The notes below the pieces were generated by a model. The model did no database searches. It saw nothing but the letters and a program-made list of their open reading frames with translations, and was not told where the DNA came from. The position numbers and the translations under genes are program-made. A stretch of 64,000 nt of DNA from Aureispira sp964445645 (GTDB lineage Bacteria > Bacteroidota > Bacteroidia > Chitinophagales > Saprospiraceae). The stretch lies in assembly GCA_964445645.1 (NCBI GenBank), contig CAYULH010000005.1:1-64000 (forward strand). Direction: 5' to 3'. Positions 42,819 to 51,515 of this stretch are shown here, in pieces; position 1 is the stretch's first letter, and each line of letters begins with the position of its first letter.

Positions 42819-44006
42819 ATGGCTAAAGAAACGTTTGATCGCTCGAAGCCCCACGTAAATATTGGTACAATTGGACACGTGGATCATGGTAAGACCACTC
42901 TTACTGCTGCAATAACTAATGTTCTAGCAGATGCTGGTCTTGCTGAGAAAAAAGATTACTCATCTATTGATGCTGCTCCTGAAGAAAAAGAGCGTGGTAT
43001 CACTATTAACACAGCACACGTAGAGTACGAAACTGAGAATCGTCACTATGCACACGTGGATTGCCCTGGTCACGCGGATTACGTGAAGAACATGGTAACT
43101 GGTGCCGCTCAGATGGATGGTGCTATTTTGGTAGTAGCTGCTACTGATGGCCCTATGCCTCAAACTCGTGAGCACATCTTGTTGGCTCGTCAGGTAGGTG
43201 TACCAAAAATCGTTGTTTTCATGAACAAAGTTGATTTGGTGGATGACCCAGAAATGTTGGAATTGGTAGAAATGGAAGCTACAGAGATTTTGGAATCTTA
43301 TGGATTCGAGGATTGTACTGTAATTCAAGGTTCTGCTTTGAAAGCATTAGAAGGAGATGCTGAAGCGGTAGCTCAAATCAACGAATTGATGGCTGCTGTA
43401 GATGCTGATATTCCATTGCCTGAGCGTGATGTAGATAAGCCTTTCTTGATGCCTATTGAGGATGTATTCTCTATCACTGGTCGTGGTACTGTTGCTACTG
43501 GTCGTATTGAGCGTGGTGTTATCAACACAGGTGATGCTGTAGATATCATCGGTTTCATGGAAGATGGTGAAAAATTGACTTCTACTGTAACAGGAGTTGA
43601 GATGTTCCGTAAAATCTTAGACCGTGGTGAAGCTGGTGACAACGCTGGTTTGTTACTACGTGGTATTGACAAAGACAAGTTGAAAAGAGGAATGGTTATT
43701 TGCAAACCTGGTTCTGTTAAGCCTCACACAAAATTCACTTGTGAAGTATACGTACTAGGTAAAGATGAAGGTGGTCGTCACAAGCCTTTCTTCAACGGAT
43801 ACCGTCCACAGTTTTACTTCCGTACAACTGACGTAACTGGTGCTATCCAACTACCTGAAAACGTAGAAATGGTAATGCCCGGTGATAACTTGACAATTAC
43901 TGTAGAATTGATCGCTTCTATCGCTATGGAGAAAGGATTGCGTTTTGCTATCCGTGAAGGTGGTCGTACAGTAGGTGCTGGTCAGGTTACTGAAATCTTA
44001 GAATAA
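42819..44006 (+). CDS. tuf: Elongation factor Tu
   Basis: EF-Tu carries aminoacyl-tRNA to the ribosome as a GTPase. The ATG at 42819 gives MAKETFDRSKPHVNIGTIGH and 395 residues; the earlier frame runs back into tRNA-Thr. The P-loop GHVDHGKT is at 19-26, DCPGH in switch II near 82 and NKVD near 137. Domains 2 and 3 show GRGTVATGRIERG and the C-terminal REGGRTVGAGQV. Codon choice is strongly biased to highly expressed codons (GGT, GCT, CGT). It sits between tRNA-Thr and tRNA-Trp. Confidence 0.98.
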   Translation: MAKETFDRSKPHVNIGTIGHVDHGKTTLTAAITNVLADAGLAEKKDYSSIDAAPEEKERGITINTAHVEYETENRHYAHVDCPGHADYVKNMVTGAAQMDGAILVVAATDGPMPQTREHILLARQVGVPKIVVFMNKVDLVDDPEMLELVEMEATEILESYGFEDCTVIQGSALKALEGDAEAVAQINELMAAVDADIPLPERDVDKPFLMPIEDVFSITGRGTVATGRIERGVINTGDAVDIIGFMEDGEKLTSTVTGVEMFRKILDRGEAGDNAGLLLRGIDKDKLKRGMVICKPGSVKPHTKFTCEVYVLGKDEGGRHKPFFNGYRPQFYFRTTDVTGAIQLPENVEMVMPGDNLTITVELIASIAMEKGLRFAIREGGRTVGAGQVTEILE

Positions 44007-44036
44007 GAGAGACGCACAAAAGTCTAACTAATATAG

Positions 44037-44066
44037 GAGGGTTAAGTGGTCAATTACTTAACCCTC
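44037..44066 (+). terminator. Hairpin between tuf and tRNA-Trp
   Basis: An 11-bp perfect stem (44037-44047 with 44056-44066) with an 8-nt loop is followed by TATTTACG. The weak T run suggests RNA processing or partial termination rather than a full stop. Confidence 0.55.
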
Positions 44067-44071
44067 TATTT

Positions 44072-44144
44072 ACGGGTGTAGCTCAATTGGTAGAGCATCG
44101 GTCTCCAAAACCGAGGGCTGGGAGTTCGAGTCTCTCCACCCGTG
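44072..44144 (+). tRNA. tRNA-Trp (CCA)
   Basis: Acceptor stem ACGGGTG/CACCCGT, anticodon stem TCGGT/ACCGA and loop CTCCAAA give anticodon CCA. The 3' CCA is not encoded. The tuf-trnW-secE order is standard for the phylum. Confidence 0.96.
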
Positions 44145-44174
44145 CAATTTTTATCAGAATTCATACCAGTAATA

Positions 44175-44345
44175 ATGGATTATATCAAAAGAAGCATGAA
44201 AGAACTAACCGAGGAGGTCACTTGGCCAACTTGGGGTGAATTGCAAAAAACTACAGTAGTAGTGATTGCAGGTTCTGTATTCTTGGCGTGCCTAGTTGCA
44301 TTAATGGACGTAATTTGGGTTAATGTATTAGGGCTTTTATATTAA
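44175..44345 (+). CDS. secE: Preprotein translocase subunit SecE
   Basis: The short single-spanning SecE (56 residues) has an amphipathic start MDYIKRSMKELTEEVTWPTW, the conserved WPT element and one membrane helix (about 26-50). It clamps SecY in the translocon. The ATG at 44175 is used because an earlier start would fall inside tRNA-Trp. nusG follows by 40 nt. Confidence 0.92.
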   Translation: MDYIKRSMKELTEEVTWPTWGELQKTTVVVIAGSVFLACLVALMDVIWVNVLGLLY

Positions 44346-44385
44346 TACAATTCAATTACAACAGTTAAATAAATTAGGTAAAAAA

Positions 44386-44961
44386 ATGGGTGACGTAGAA
44401 ACCAAATGGTACTGCTTAAGAGTAGTATCAAATAAGGAGCGCAAGATCAAAGAGCGCCTAGATTTAGAAATAGATCGCAGCGGCTGGAGAGATTTAGTTC
44501 CTAATATTATTGTTCCTACAGAAAAAGTATACAAAATTCGCAACGGCAAAAAAGTCATTCAAGAGCGTACACTAACTCCGGGATACATTCTTGTTGAAGC
44601 TGTTGTAAGAAATACACCCACTGGTATGAAATCATCCCTCAATGGCACTGTCATACAGGCGATGACCTCTATCAAAGACGTGATTCACTTTTTAGGAAAG
44701 AAAAATCCTATTCCAATGCGGGATCACGAAATCACCAGAATTTTAAGTAAAGTCGATCAATCTTCAGAAACTGGGGAGTCTATGGCCGATCCTTTCTTAG
44801 TAGGAGAGGATGTAAAGGTAACGGACGGGCCTTTCAAAGATTTTCCGGGTGTGGTTAAGATTGTTAATGAAGAGAAGAAGAAATTGACGATTATTACCAA
44901 GGTATTTGGTAGAGAAACTGAAGTTGAATTGAACTTTATGCAAGTTGAAAAAAACTCTTAA
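44386..44961 (+). CDS. nusG: Transcription termination/antitermination factor NusG
   Basis: The NGN domain opens with KWYCLRVVSNKERKIKERL and contains the central TPGYILVEA. The C-terminal KOW domain has VTDGPFKDFPGVV near residue 143. At 191 residues it is close to the usual size. NusG binds RNA polymerase and links it to Rho or the ribosome. rplK begins 13 nt after its stop. Confidence 0.96.
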   Translation: MGDVETKWYCLRVVSNKERKIKERLDLEIDRSGWRDLVPNIIVPTEKVYKIRNGKKVIQERTLTPGYILVEAVVRNTPTGMKSSLNGTVIQAMTSIKDVIHFLGKKNPIPMRDHEITRILSKVDQSSETGESMADPFLVGEDVKVTDGPFKDFPGVVKIVNEEKKKLTIITKVFGRETEVELNFMQVEKNS

Positions 44962-44974
44962 ATATTTGTAAGTA

Positions 44975-45418
44975 ATGGCAAAAGAAGTCGAAACGTTTAT
45001 CAAGTTACAAGTAAAAGGAGGACAAGCAAATCCAGCACCACCAGTAGGCCCTGCTTTGGGTGCCAAAGGTGTGAACATCATGGAGTTTTGTAAGCGTTTT
45101 AACGCCGATACACAAGACAAAATGGGTCAAGTATTGCCTGTCATCATTACTGTATTCAAAGACAAGTCTTTTTCATTCGTGATCAAAACCCCTCCAGCTG
45201 CTGTTCAGTTATTGAATGCTGCTGGCCTAAAAGGTGGTTCTGATCAGCCAAACCGTAACAAAGTAGGTTCAGTTACTTGGGATCAAGTAAAGGAAATTGC
45301 TGAGGGCAAGATGGCTGACTTAAACTGTTTTACCGTTGAATCAGGAATGAAAATGGTAGCAGGAACAGCACGAAGCATGGGAATCACTGTCTCTGGAGAT
45401 GCTCCTTGGGAGGCTTAG
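44975..45418 (+). CDS. rplK: 50S ribosomal protein L11
   Basis: The 147-residue protein has the N-terminal FIKLQVKGGQANPAPPVGPALG and a C-terminal RNA-binding domain with GTARSMGI. It forms the GTPase-associated stalk base on 23S rRNA. It is followed by a 101-nt spacer before rplA. Confidence 0.98.
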   Translation: MAKEVETFIKLQVKGGQANPAPPVGPALGAKGVNIMEFCKRFNADTQDKMGQVLPVIITVFKDKSFSFVIKTPPAAVQLLNAAGLKGGSDQPNRNKVGSVTWDQVKEIAEGKMADLNCFTVESGMKMVAGTARSMGITVSGDAPWEA

Positions 45419-45519
45419 TAACTATTTAAGCGTTGCAGTATGAAAAGCTGCTAAACAATTCTATTCAAATGTAGACTGCCGCAACCTCAGGTATCTACGT
45501 AGAAAATTTAATTATTAAA

Positions 45520-46215
45520 ATGGGAAAAGTTAGTAAAAGAAGAGCAGAAGCTGAAAAGAAAATTGAAGCAGATAAGCTCTATTCCCTAGAGGAAGCAATG
45601 GCACTTGTAAAAGAAGTCAATATTGCGAAATTCGATGCATCTGTAGATCTACACATCCGTTTGGGCGTGGATCCTCGTAAAGCTGATCAAAACCTTCGTG
45701 GTACGATCACTTTGCCACATGGTACTGGTAAAGAGAAAAAAGTGCTTGCACTTTGTACGCCAGACAAGGAGGAGGAAGCCAAAGCAGCAGGAGCCGACTA
45801 TGTTGGCCTAGATGAATATCTAGAAAAAATGCAAGGTGGTTGGTTAGATATTGATGTTATCGTCGCAATGGCGAATGTAATGCCAAAGCTTGGTCGTCTA
45901 GGTCGAGTATTAGGGCCACGTGGTTTGATGCCTAACCCTAAATCTGGAACAGTAGTAGCTGGTGGGCAGAGTTTAGGCGATGCAGTTAGCTCTATCAAAA
46001 AAGGAAAGACCTCTTTCCGTGTAGACAAGTACGGTATTGTACACACTCCAATCGGACGTGTATCATTCAGCCCCGAAAAATTGGTAGATAATGCCAAGGA
46101 AGTGTTGACTACACTTACCAAGATGAAACCATCGTCTGCCAAAGGTGTCTACATGAAAAGTATCACAACAGCAACAACTTGTAGCCCTGGTATACCCATT
46201 GCTAAGTTGAAATAA
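45520..46215 (+). CDS. rplA: 50S ribosomal protein L1
   Basis: The 231-residue L1 shows VDLHIRLGVDPRKADQNLRGT and the signature MPNPKSGTV. L1 moves deacylated tRNA out of the E site and in many bacteria represses its own operon. No L1-site mimic could be proved in the 45419-45519 leader. Confidence 0.97.
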   Translation: MGKVSKRRAEAEKKIEADKLYSLEEAMALVKEVNIAKFDASVDLHIRLGVDPRKADQNLRGTITLPHGTGKEKKVLALCTPDKEEEAKAAGADYVGLDEYLEKMQGGWLDIDVIVAMANVMPKLGRLGRVLGPRGLMPNPKSGTVVAGGQSLGDAVSSIKKGKTSFRVDKYGIVHTPIGRVSFSPEKLVDNAKEVLTTLTKMKPSSAKGVYMKSITTATTCSPGIPIAKLK

Positions 46216-46252
46216 ACCACTCTTTTGACCAAGCTTTAAAAATTAATTCAAA

Positions 46253-46786
46253 ATGACAAAAGCAGAAAAAACGTCGGTTATTGAAGAGTTGGCGGAAAAA
46301 TTTGTGGATAGCAAATATTTCTACATTACAGACTGTTCAGAACTTAACGTTGAAACTATAAACAACTTAAGAAGAGATTGTTTTAATCAAGACATCCAAC
46401 TTAGAGTTGTTAAGAATACTTTGATCAGAAAGGCTTTAGAAAAAGCAGCAGAGAAAAACGAAGAAAATTATGATGATGTATATGGCATCTTAAAAGGATC
46501 TTCTGCTTTGATGTTCACAGAAACAGGAAATGCACCTGCTAAGTTGATCAAAAAATTTAGAGAAGACAATGAAAAACCGCTTTTGAAAGCAGCTTTCGTT
46601 GAATCTGAAGTATACGTAGGAGACGATCAAATTGATGCTCTAGTAAATATCAAGTCTAAAGAAGAATTGATTGGAGATGTGATCTTGTTACTACAATCGC
46701 CTATCAAAAACTTGGTGGGTTCTTTGCAATCAGGAGGCAACACTATCAGTGGCTTGTTGAAAGCATTGGAATCAAGAGGCGAATAA
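46253..46786 (+). CDS. rplJ: 50S ribosomal protein L10
   Basis: L10 anchors L7/L12 dimers to the ribosomal stalk. The N-terminal RNA-binding part includes LRVVKNTLIRKALEKA and YGILKGSSALMFTE, and the helical C-terminus binds L12. It has 177 residues. A terminator-like hairpin lies just after the stop. Confidence 0.96.
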   Translation: MTKAEKTSVIEELAEKFVDSKYFYITDCSELNVETINNLRRDCFNQDIQLRVVKNTLIRKALEKAAEKNEENYDDVYGILKGSSALMFTETGNAPAKLIKKFREDNEKPLLKAAFVESEVYVGDDQIDALVNIKSKEELIGDVILLLQSPIKNLVGSLQSGGNTISGLLKALESRGE

Positions 46787-46799
46787 ATTTGCTCTGAAT

Positions 46800-46826
46800 A
46801 AAGCCGTTGGTTACGGACGGCTTTTT
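46800..46826 (+). terminator. Attenuator between rplJ and rplL
   Basis: An 8-bp stem AAAGCCGT/ACGGCTTT (46800-46807 with 46817-46824) with a 9-nt loop ends in a short T run, 14 nt after rplJ. As rplL must be made in about fourfold excess, partial termination combined with a downstream promoter would be a way to set the ratio; this is an inference. Confidence 0.6.
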
Positions 46827-46922
46827 ATGGATGGGACAGCCCCGCTTCCACGGTAAAGCCCATTGTAAATATTTTATTTAGAAACTTATTTCCATAAAGG
46901 AAACTTAAAATTATCAATAAAA

Positions 46923-47297
46923 ATGGCTGATCTAAATCAATTAGCAGAAGAATTAGTAAACTTAACTGTAAAGGACGTTAAAGAATTAGCGGACATCCTT
47001 AAAGAAACTTATGGTATTGAGCCTGCTGCTGCTGCTGTAGCTGTTGCTGGTCCTGCTGCTGCTGGTGATGCTGCTGCTGCTGAACAAACAGAGTTTGACG
47101 TAGTATTGAAATCTGCAGGTGCTGGTAAATTGAAAGTAGTTAAAGAAATCAAAACTCTATTGGGTGTTGGTTTGAAAGAAGCTAAAGCTCTAGTAGACGA
47201 TGCTCCTTGTAATGTAAAAGAAGCTGCTCCTAAAGATGAAGCTGAAAGCTTGAAAGCTGCTTTGGAAGCTGTAGGTGCTGAAGTTGAGTTGAAATAA
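46923..47297 (+). CDS. rplL: 50S ribosomal protein L7/L12
   Basis: The N-terminal dimerisation helices (LNQLAEELVNLTVKDVKELADIL) lead to an A/G-rich hinge (36-53) and the C-terminal factor-binding domain with EFDVVLKSAGAGKLKVVKEIKTLLGVGLKEAKALVD. The 124 residues are typical. Codon use is biased as in tuf. Confidence 0.98.
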   Translation: MADLNQLAEELVNLTVKDVKELADILKETYGIEPAAAAVAVAGPAAAGDAAAAEQTEFDVVLKSAGAGKLKVVKEIKTLLGVGLKEAKALVDDAPCNVKEAAPKDEAESLKAALEAVGAEVELK

Positions 47298-47340
47298 TAA
47301 AAAGTTTGGTGCTATACACCTATACTTTTAACAATAAGTG

Positions 47341-47371
47341 TAGGCTTAGTCATGATTTGTGGCTAAGCCTA
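47341..47371 (+). other. Hairpin between rplL and rpoB
   Basis: A 12-bp stem with one G-T pair (47341-47352 with 47360-47371) lies 43 nt after rplL and has no T tract. In E. coli the rplL-rpoB gap holds an attenuator and an RNase III site. A processing or attenuation role here is inferred from position. Confidence 0.5.
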
Positions 47372-47527
47372 TTCCGCTATTATTAATCTGACAATTAGTC
47401 AGATTTTTCCAGTTTATTTTTTTAGAATGTTTGGGTGCAAGATTTGGTAATCTTCAAGATCAAAACCAATCTTATCAAAATCAGCTATACATTCTATCCT
47501 GCGTAGTAACTTTATAAAATTAGCTTC

Positions 47528-50500
47528 ATGTCATCTCTTAGCAATACAAGCCATCGCGGCGCCCCTGAGAATACACGACATAACTTTGGAAAAATTAGGC
47601 ACGAGGATCAATATCCCGACTTCCTAGAAATCCAAGTGAAATCGTTTCAGGAGTTCTTCCAATTGGAAACTACTCCTGAAAGTCGTGTAGACGAAGGATT
47701 ATATCAGGTGTTTCAGGAAAACTTTCCGATCACTGATGCCCGCAATATCTTTGTTTTAGAATTTTTGAACTATTTTATCGATCCACCTCGCTATTCTATT
47801 GACGAATGCATGGAGCGTGGTTTGACTTATAGTGTTCCCTTAAAGGCAAAATTGCGTCTTTCTTGTAATGATGAAGAGCACGTTGATTTTGAACAAACTG
47901 TTCAAGATGTTTTCTTAGGAAACATCCCTTATATGACTCCCAAAGGTACTTTTGTAGTCAATGGTGCCGAGCGTGTTATTGTTTCACAATTGCACCGTTC
48001 ACCTGGAGTTTTCTTTGGCCAAAGCCGCCACCCCAATGGTACCAAAATTTATTCTGCTCGTGTTATTCCATTTAAAGGGGCATGGATGGAGTTTGCTACC
48101 GACATCAACTCGGTCATGTATGCTTACATTGATCGTAAAAAGAAATTTCCTGTTACAACTTTGCTCCGTGCTATTGGTTATGACAGTGATAAAGATATTT
48201 TAAACTTATTTGGTTTAGCAGATGAAATTCCAGCAGAACGTGAGGCATTGGAAGCAAATTTAGGACGTAAATTGGCTGCCCGTGTATTGCGTAACTGGAC
48301 AGAGGATTTTGTAGATGAAGATACAGGCGAAGTGGTATCTATTGAGCGTATCGAAGTAATCTTGGAGCGTGATGTAATTCTGGATGCCAACAACATCGAA
48401 GATGTATTGGAGATTGGAGTAGATAGTGTTATTCTACAAAAAGAGGATATAGAGGAAGATTACTCTGTTATTTATAATACCTTACAAAAAGACACTTCTA
48501 ACTCTGAAATAGAAGCTGTACAACATATCTACCGCCAGTTGCGTGGTTCTGACCCGCCAGATGAAGAAACAGCTCGTGGTATTATTGAGAAATTGTTCTT
48601 CTCCGACAAGCGTTATAACTTGGGAGATGTAGGTCGTTACAAAATCAATCGCAAACTTGAATTAAATACAAGTCGTGATGTAAGTGTATTGACCAAAGAA
48701 GACATTATAGAAATTGTTACCTACTTGGTTCGTTTAATCAATCAAAAAGCAGAAATTGATGATATTGACCACTTGAGCAATCGTCGTGTACGTACAGTAG
48801 GAGAGCAATTGTACTCTCAATTTGGGGTAGGTTTAGCACGTATGGCTAGGACTATTCGTGAGCGTATGAATGTTCGTGATAATGAGGTGTTTACACCAGT
48901 TGATTTGATTAATGCGAGAACATTATCTTCTGTAATCAACTCTTTCTTTGGAACCAGCCAATTGTCTCAATTCTTAGACCAAACCAATCCATTATCAGAA
49001 ATTACGCACAAACGTCGTATTTCTGCACTTGGACCAGGCGGTTTATCTAGAGAGCGTGCAGGTTTTGAGGTACGTGACGTTCACTACTCACACTATGGCC
49101 GCTTGTGTACGATTGAGACACCAGAGGGGCCCAATATTGGATTGATTTCTACTTTGTGTGTACACGCAAAGATCAACAAAATGGGTTTCATTGAGACTCC
49201 TTATCGTCCTATTGTAGAAGGCACACGTGTTGATTTTGAAAATGCACCACAGTATTTATCTGCCGAGCAAGAGGATTACAAAATCATTGCTCAAGCCAAT
49301 GCAAAGCTCAATACCAAAGGAGAATTTGCTACCGATCGAATCAAATGTCGCCAGCATGGTGATTTCCCTGTATTGGCACCCGAAGAAATCGAATTTATTG
49401 ATATTTCTCCGAACCAAATTGTGGGGGTATCTGCTTCTTTGATTCCGTTTTTATCTCATGATGATGCCAACCGTGCCTTGATGGGCTCGAACATGCAGCG
49501 TCAGGCAGTACCATTATTAAAGCCACAATCTCCGATTGTAGGAACAGGACTAGAGGGCAAAGTTGCTCGTGACTCTAGAATGTTAATCAATGCAGAAGGA
49601 GACGGAGTAGTTGATTATGTAGATGCAACCAAAATTGTTATCAAATACGATCGCACCGATGAGGAAAGAGCGGTATCATTTGATGATGATTATACGACTT
49701 ATAACCTAGTCAAGTTTAGAAGAACCAACCAAAACTCTTGTATCAACCTGAAGCCGATTGTGGCCAAGGGAGAGCGTGTACATTTGGGCAAAGTATTGTG
49801 CCAAGGCTATGCAACTCAAGATGGAGAATTGGCCTTAGGACAAAACTTGAAAGTAGCTTTTATGCCTTGGAAGGGGTATAACTTTGAGGATGCTATTGTA
49901 TTGTCAGAGCGTGTTGTACGGGAAGATATTTTTACTTCATTGCACATTGAAGCATTTGAGGTAGATGTTCGTGATACAAAACTAGGTGAAGAGGAGTTTA
50001 CCAATGATATTCCAAACGTAAGTGAGGATGCTACCAAGAACTTGGATGAGAATGGATTGATTCGCATTGGAGCTTGGATCAAAGAGCGTGATATTATTGT
50101 TGGAAAAATTACTCCTAAAGGGGAATCTGACCCAACACCAGNNNNNNNNNNATTATTGCGTGCTATCTTTGGAGACAAAGCTGGTGATGTAAAAGATGCT
50201 TCACTCAAGGCTTCACCTTCTACCAAAGGGGTTATTATTGACAAACGCTTATTTAAGCGTGCTAAGAAAGACAAAGTCCAAAAAGCAAAGGACAAAAAAC
50301 TATTGTCTGACTTAGATAGTGCTTTTGATAGCCAAGTTGGTAAATTAAAAAATCAATTGGTAGAAAAATTGTTGCTCTTGTTAGAAGGCAAAACTTCTAA
50401 TGGAATCAAATCTATCTACAATGAACAATTGATTGCCAAAGGGGCACACTTTACAGAACAAGGCTTGTCAGATATTGATTACAATGCTGTAGACTATTCT

Positions 50501-51364
50501 AGTTGGACAGAGGATGACAAAACCAACCAAATGGTTCGTCAATTGTTGCACAACTACAGCATTAAGGTCAATCAAATTATTAGTGATTACAAGCGTGATA
50601 AGTTTGCTATTACTATTGGTGACGAATTACCAGCAGGTGTATTAAAATTAGCTAAGGTTTATCTTGCTAAGAAACGTAAGTTGAAAGTAGGAGATAAATT
50701 AGCTGGTCGTCACGGTAACAAAGGTATTGTTGCTAGAATTGTACGGGATGAAGATATGCCTTATTTAGAGGATGGAACGCCAATGGATATTATCTTGAAT
50801 CCACTGGGGGTACCTTCTCGTATGAACCTTGGGCAAATTTTTGAAACCGTATTGGGTTGGGCTGGTGAAAAGCTAAACATGAAGTTTGCCACGCCTATTT
50901 TTGATGGAGCCAAATCGGATAAAATCAACGAATTTGTACAAGAAGCAGGCTTGCCTTACTTTGGACAAACCTACTTGTACGATGGGGAGACTGGTGACCG
51001 TTTCCACCAAGAAGCCACGGTAGGAGTTATCTATATGTTGAAACTAGCGCACATGGTTGATGATAAAATGCACGCGCGTTCTATTGGCCCCTACTCGCTT
51101 ATTACGCAGCAGCCATTGGGTGGTAAAGCACAGTTTGGTGGACAGCGTTTTGGTGAGATGGAAGTGTGGGCACTAGAGGCATTTGGTGCTGCTAGTATCC
51201 TGCAAGAATTGTTAACGATCAAATCAGATGATATTATTGGTCGTGCCAAAGCTTATGAAGCAATAGTAAAAGGAGATAACTTACCACAGGCTAGTATTCC
51301 TGAATCATTCAATGTATTGGTACACGAATTACGTGGTCTAGCTTTAGAAATTAAGTTTGAATAA
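47528..51364 (+). CDS. rpoB: RNA polymerase beta subunit (with sequencing gap)
   Basis: The 1278-codon frame contains the rifampicin region FFGTSQLSQFLDQTNPLSEITHKRR, RDVHYSHYGRLCTIETPEGPNIGLI, and the C-terminal EVWALEAFGAASILQELLT. A run of 10 N at 50142-50151 interrupts GESDPTP....LLRAIFGDKAGDVKDAS. The usual sequence there is PTPEEKLLRA, which would need only seven unknown bases, so the N run looks like a fixed-length placeholder that happens to keep the frame. The expected product is complete otherwise. It is followed by a hairpin and then rpoC. Confidence 0.97.
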   Translation: MSSLSNTSHRGAPENTRHNFGKIRHEDQYPDFLEIQVKSFQEFFQLETTPESRVDEGLYQVFQENFPITDARNIFVLEFLNYFIDPPRYSIDECMERGLTYSVPLKAKLRLSCNDEEHVDFEQTVQDVFLGNIPYMTPKGTFVVNGAERVIVSQLHRSPGVFFGQSRHPNGTKIYSARVIPFKGAWMEFATDINSVMYAYIDRKKKFPVTTLLRAIGYDSDKDILNLFGLADEIPAEREALEANLGRKLAARVLRNWTEDFVDEDTGEVVSIERIEVILERDVILDANNIEDVLEIGVDSVILQKEDIEEDYSVIYNTLQKDTSNSEIEAVQHIYRQLRGSDPPDEETARGIIEKLFFSDKRYNLGDVGRYKINRKLELNTSRDVSVLTKEDIIEIVTYLVRLINQKAEIDDIDHLSNRRVRTVGEQLYSQFGVGLARMARTIRERMNVRDNEVFTPVDLINARTLSSVINSFFGTSQLSQFLDQTNPLSEITHKRRISALGPGGLSRERAGFEVRDVHYSHYGRLCTIETPEGPNIGLISTLCVHAKINKMGFIETPYRPIVEGTRVDFENAPQYLSAEQEDYKIIAQANAKLNTKGEFATDRIKCRQHGDFPVLAPEEIEFIDISPNQIVGVSASLIPFLSHDDANRALMGSNMQRQAVPLLKPQSPIVGTGLEGKVARDSRMLINAEGDGVVDYVDATKIVIKYDRTDEERAVSFDDDYTTYNLVKFRRTNQNSCINLKPIVAKGERVHLGKVLCQGYATQDGELALGQNLKVAFMPWKGYNFEDAIVLSERVVREDIFTSLHIEAFEVDVRDTKLGEEEFTNDIPNVSEDATKNLDENGLIRIGAWIKERDIIVGKITPKGESDPTPXXXXLLRAIFGDKAGDVKDASLKASPSTKGVIIDKRLFKRAKKDKVQKAKDKKLLSDLDSAFDSQVGKLKNQLVEKLLLLLEGKTSNGIKSIYNEQLIAKGAHFTEQGLSDIDYNAVDYSSWTEDDKTNQMVRQLLHNYSIKVNQIISDYKRDKFAITIGDELPAGVLKLAKVYLAKKRKLKVGDKLAGRHGNKGIVARIVRDEDMPYLEDGTPMDIILNPLGVPSRMNLGQIFETVLGWAGEKLNMKFATPIFDGAKSDKINEFVQEAGLPYFGQTYLYDGETGDRFHQEATVGVIYMLKLAHMVDDKMHARSIGPYSLITQQPLGGKAQFGGQRFGEMEVWALEAFGAASILQELLTIKSDDIIGRAKAYEAIVKGDNLPQASIPESFNVLVHELRGLALEIKFE
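50142..50151. other. Assembly gap of 10 N in rpoB
   Basis: Ten N replace bases that almost certainly encode the EEK of the conserved PTPEEKLLRA segment. Four codons are covered where three are expected, which suggests three surplus N. Confidence 0.9.
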
Positions 51365-51418
51365 AACCTATTTCGAGCAAATAAGTAAGTTAAATTTTGA
51401 CTGCTTTATCCAAATAAA

Positions 51419-51454
51419 AAACCTTTCAGGGCCTAAAATCCCTGAAAGGTTTTA
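51419..51454 (+). terminator. Terminator-like hairpin between rpoB and rpoC
   Basis: A 12-bp perfect stem (51420-51431 with 51440-51451) with an 8-nt loop ends in TTTTAGCG. With only four T it may be leaky, giving attenuation or a processing site inside the rpoBC operon. Confidence 0.65.
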
Positions 51455-51515
51455 GCGATTAAATTTTCCAGTGCTCTTCGAACGGTACTAGCAGATTATA
51501 AAATTAAATAGATAT

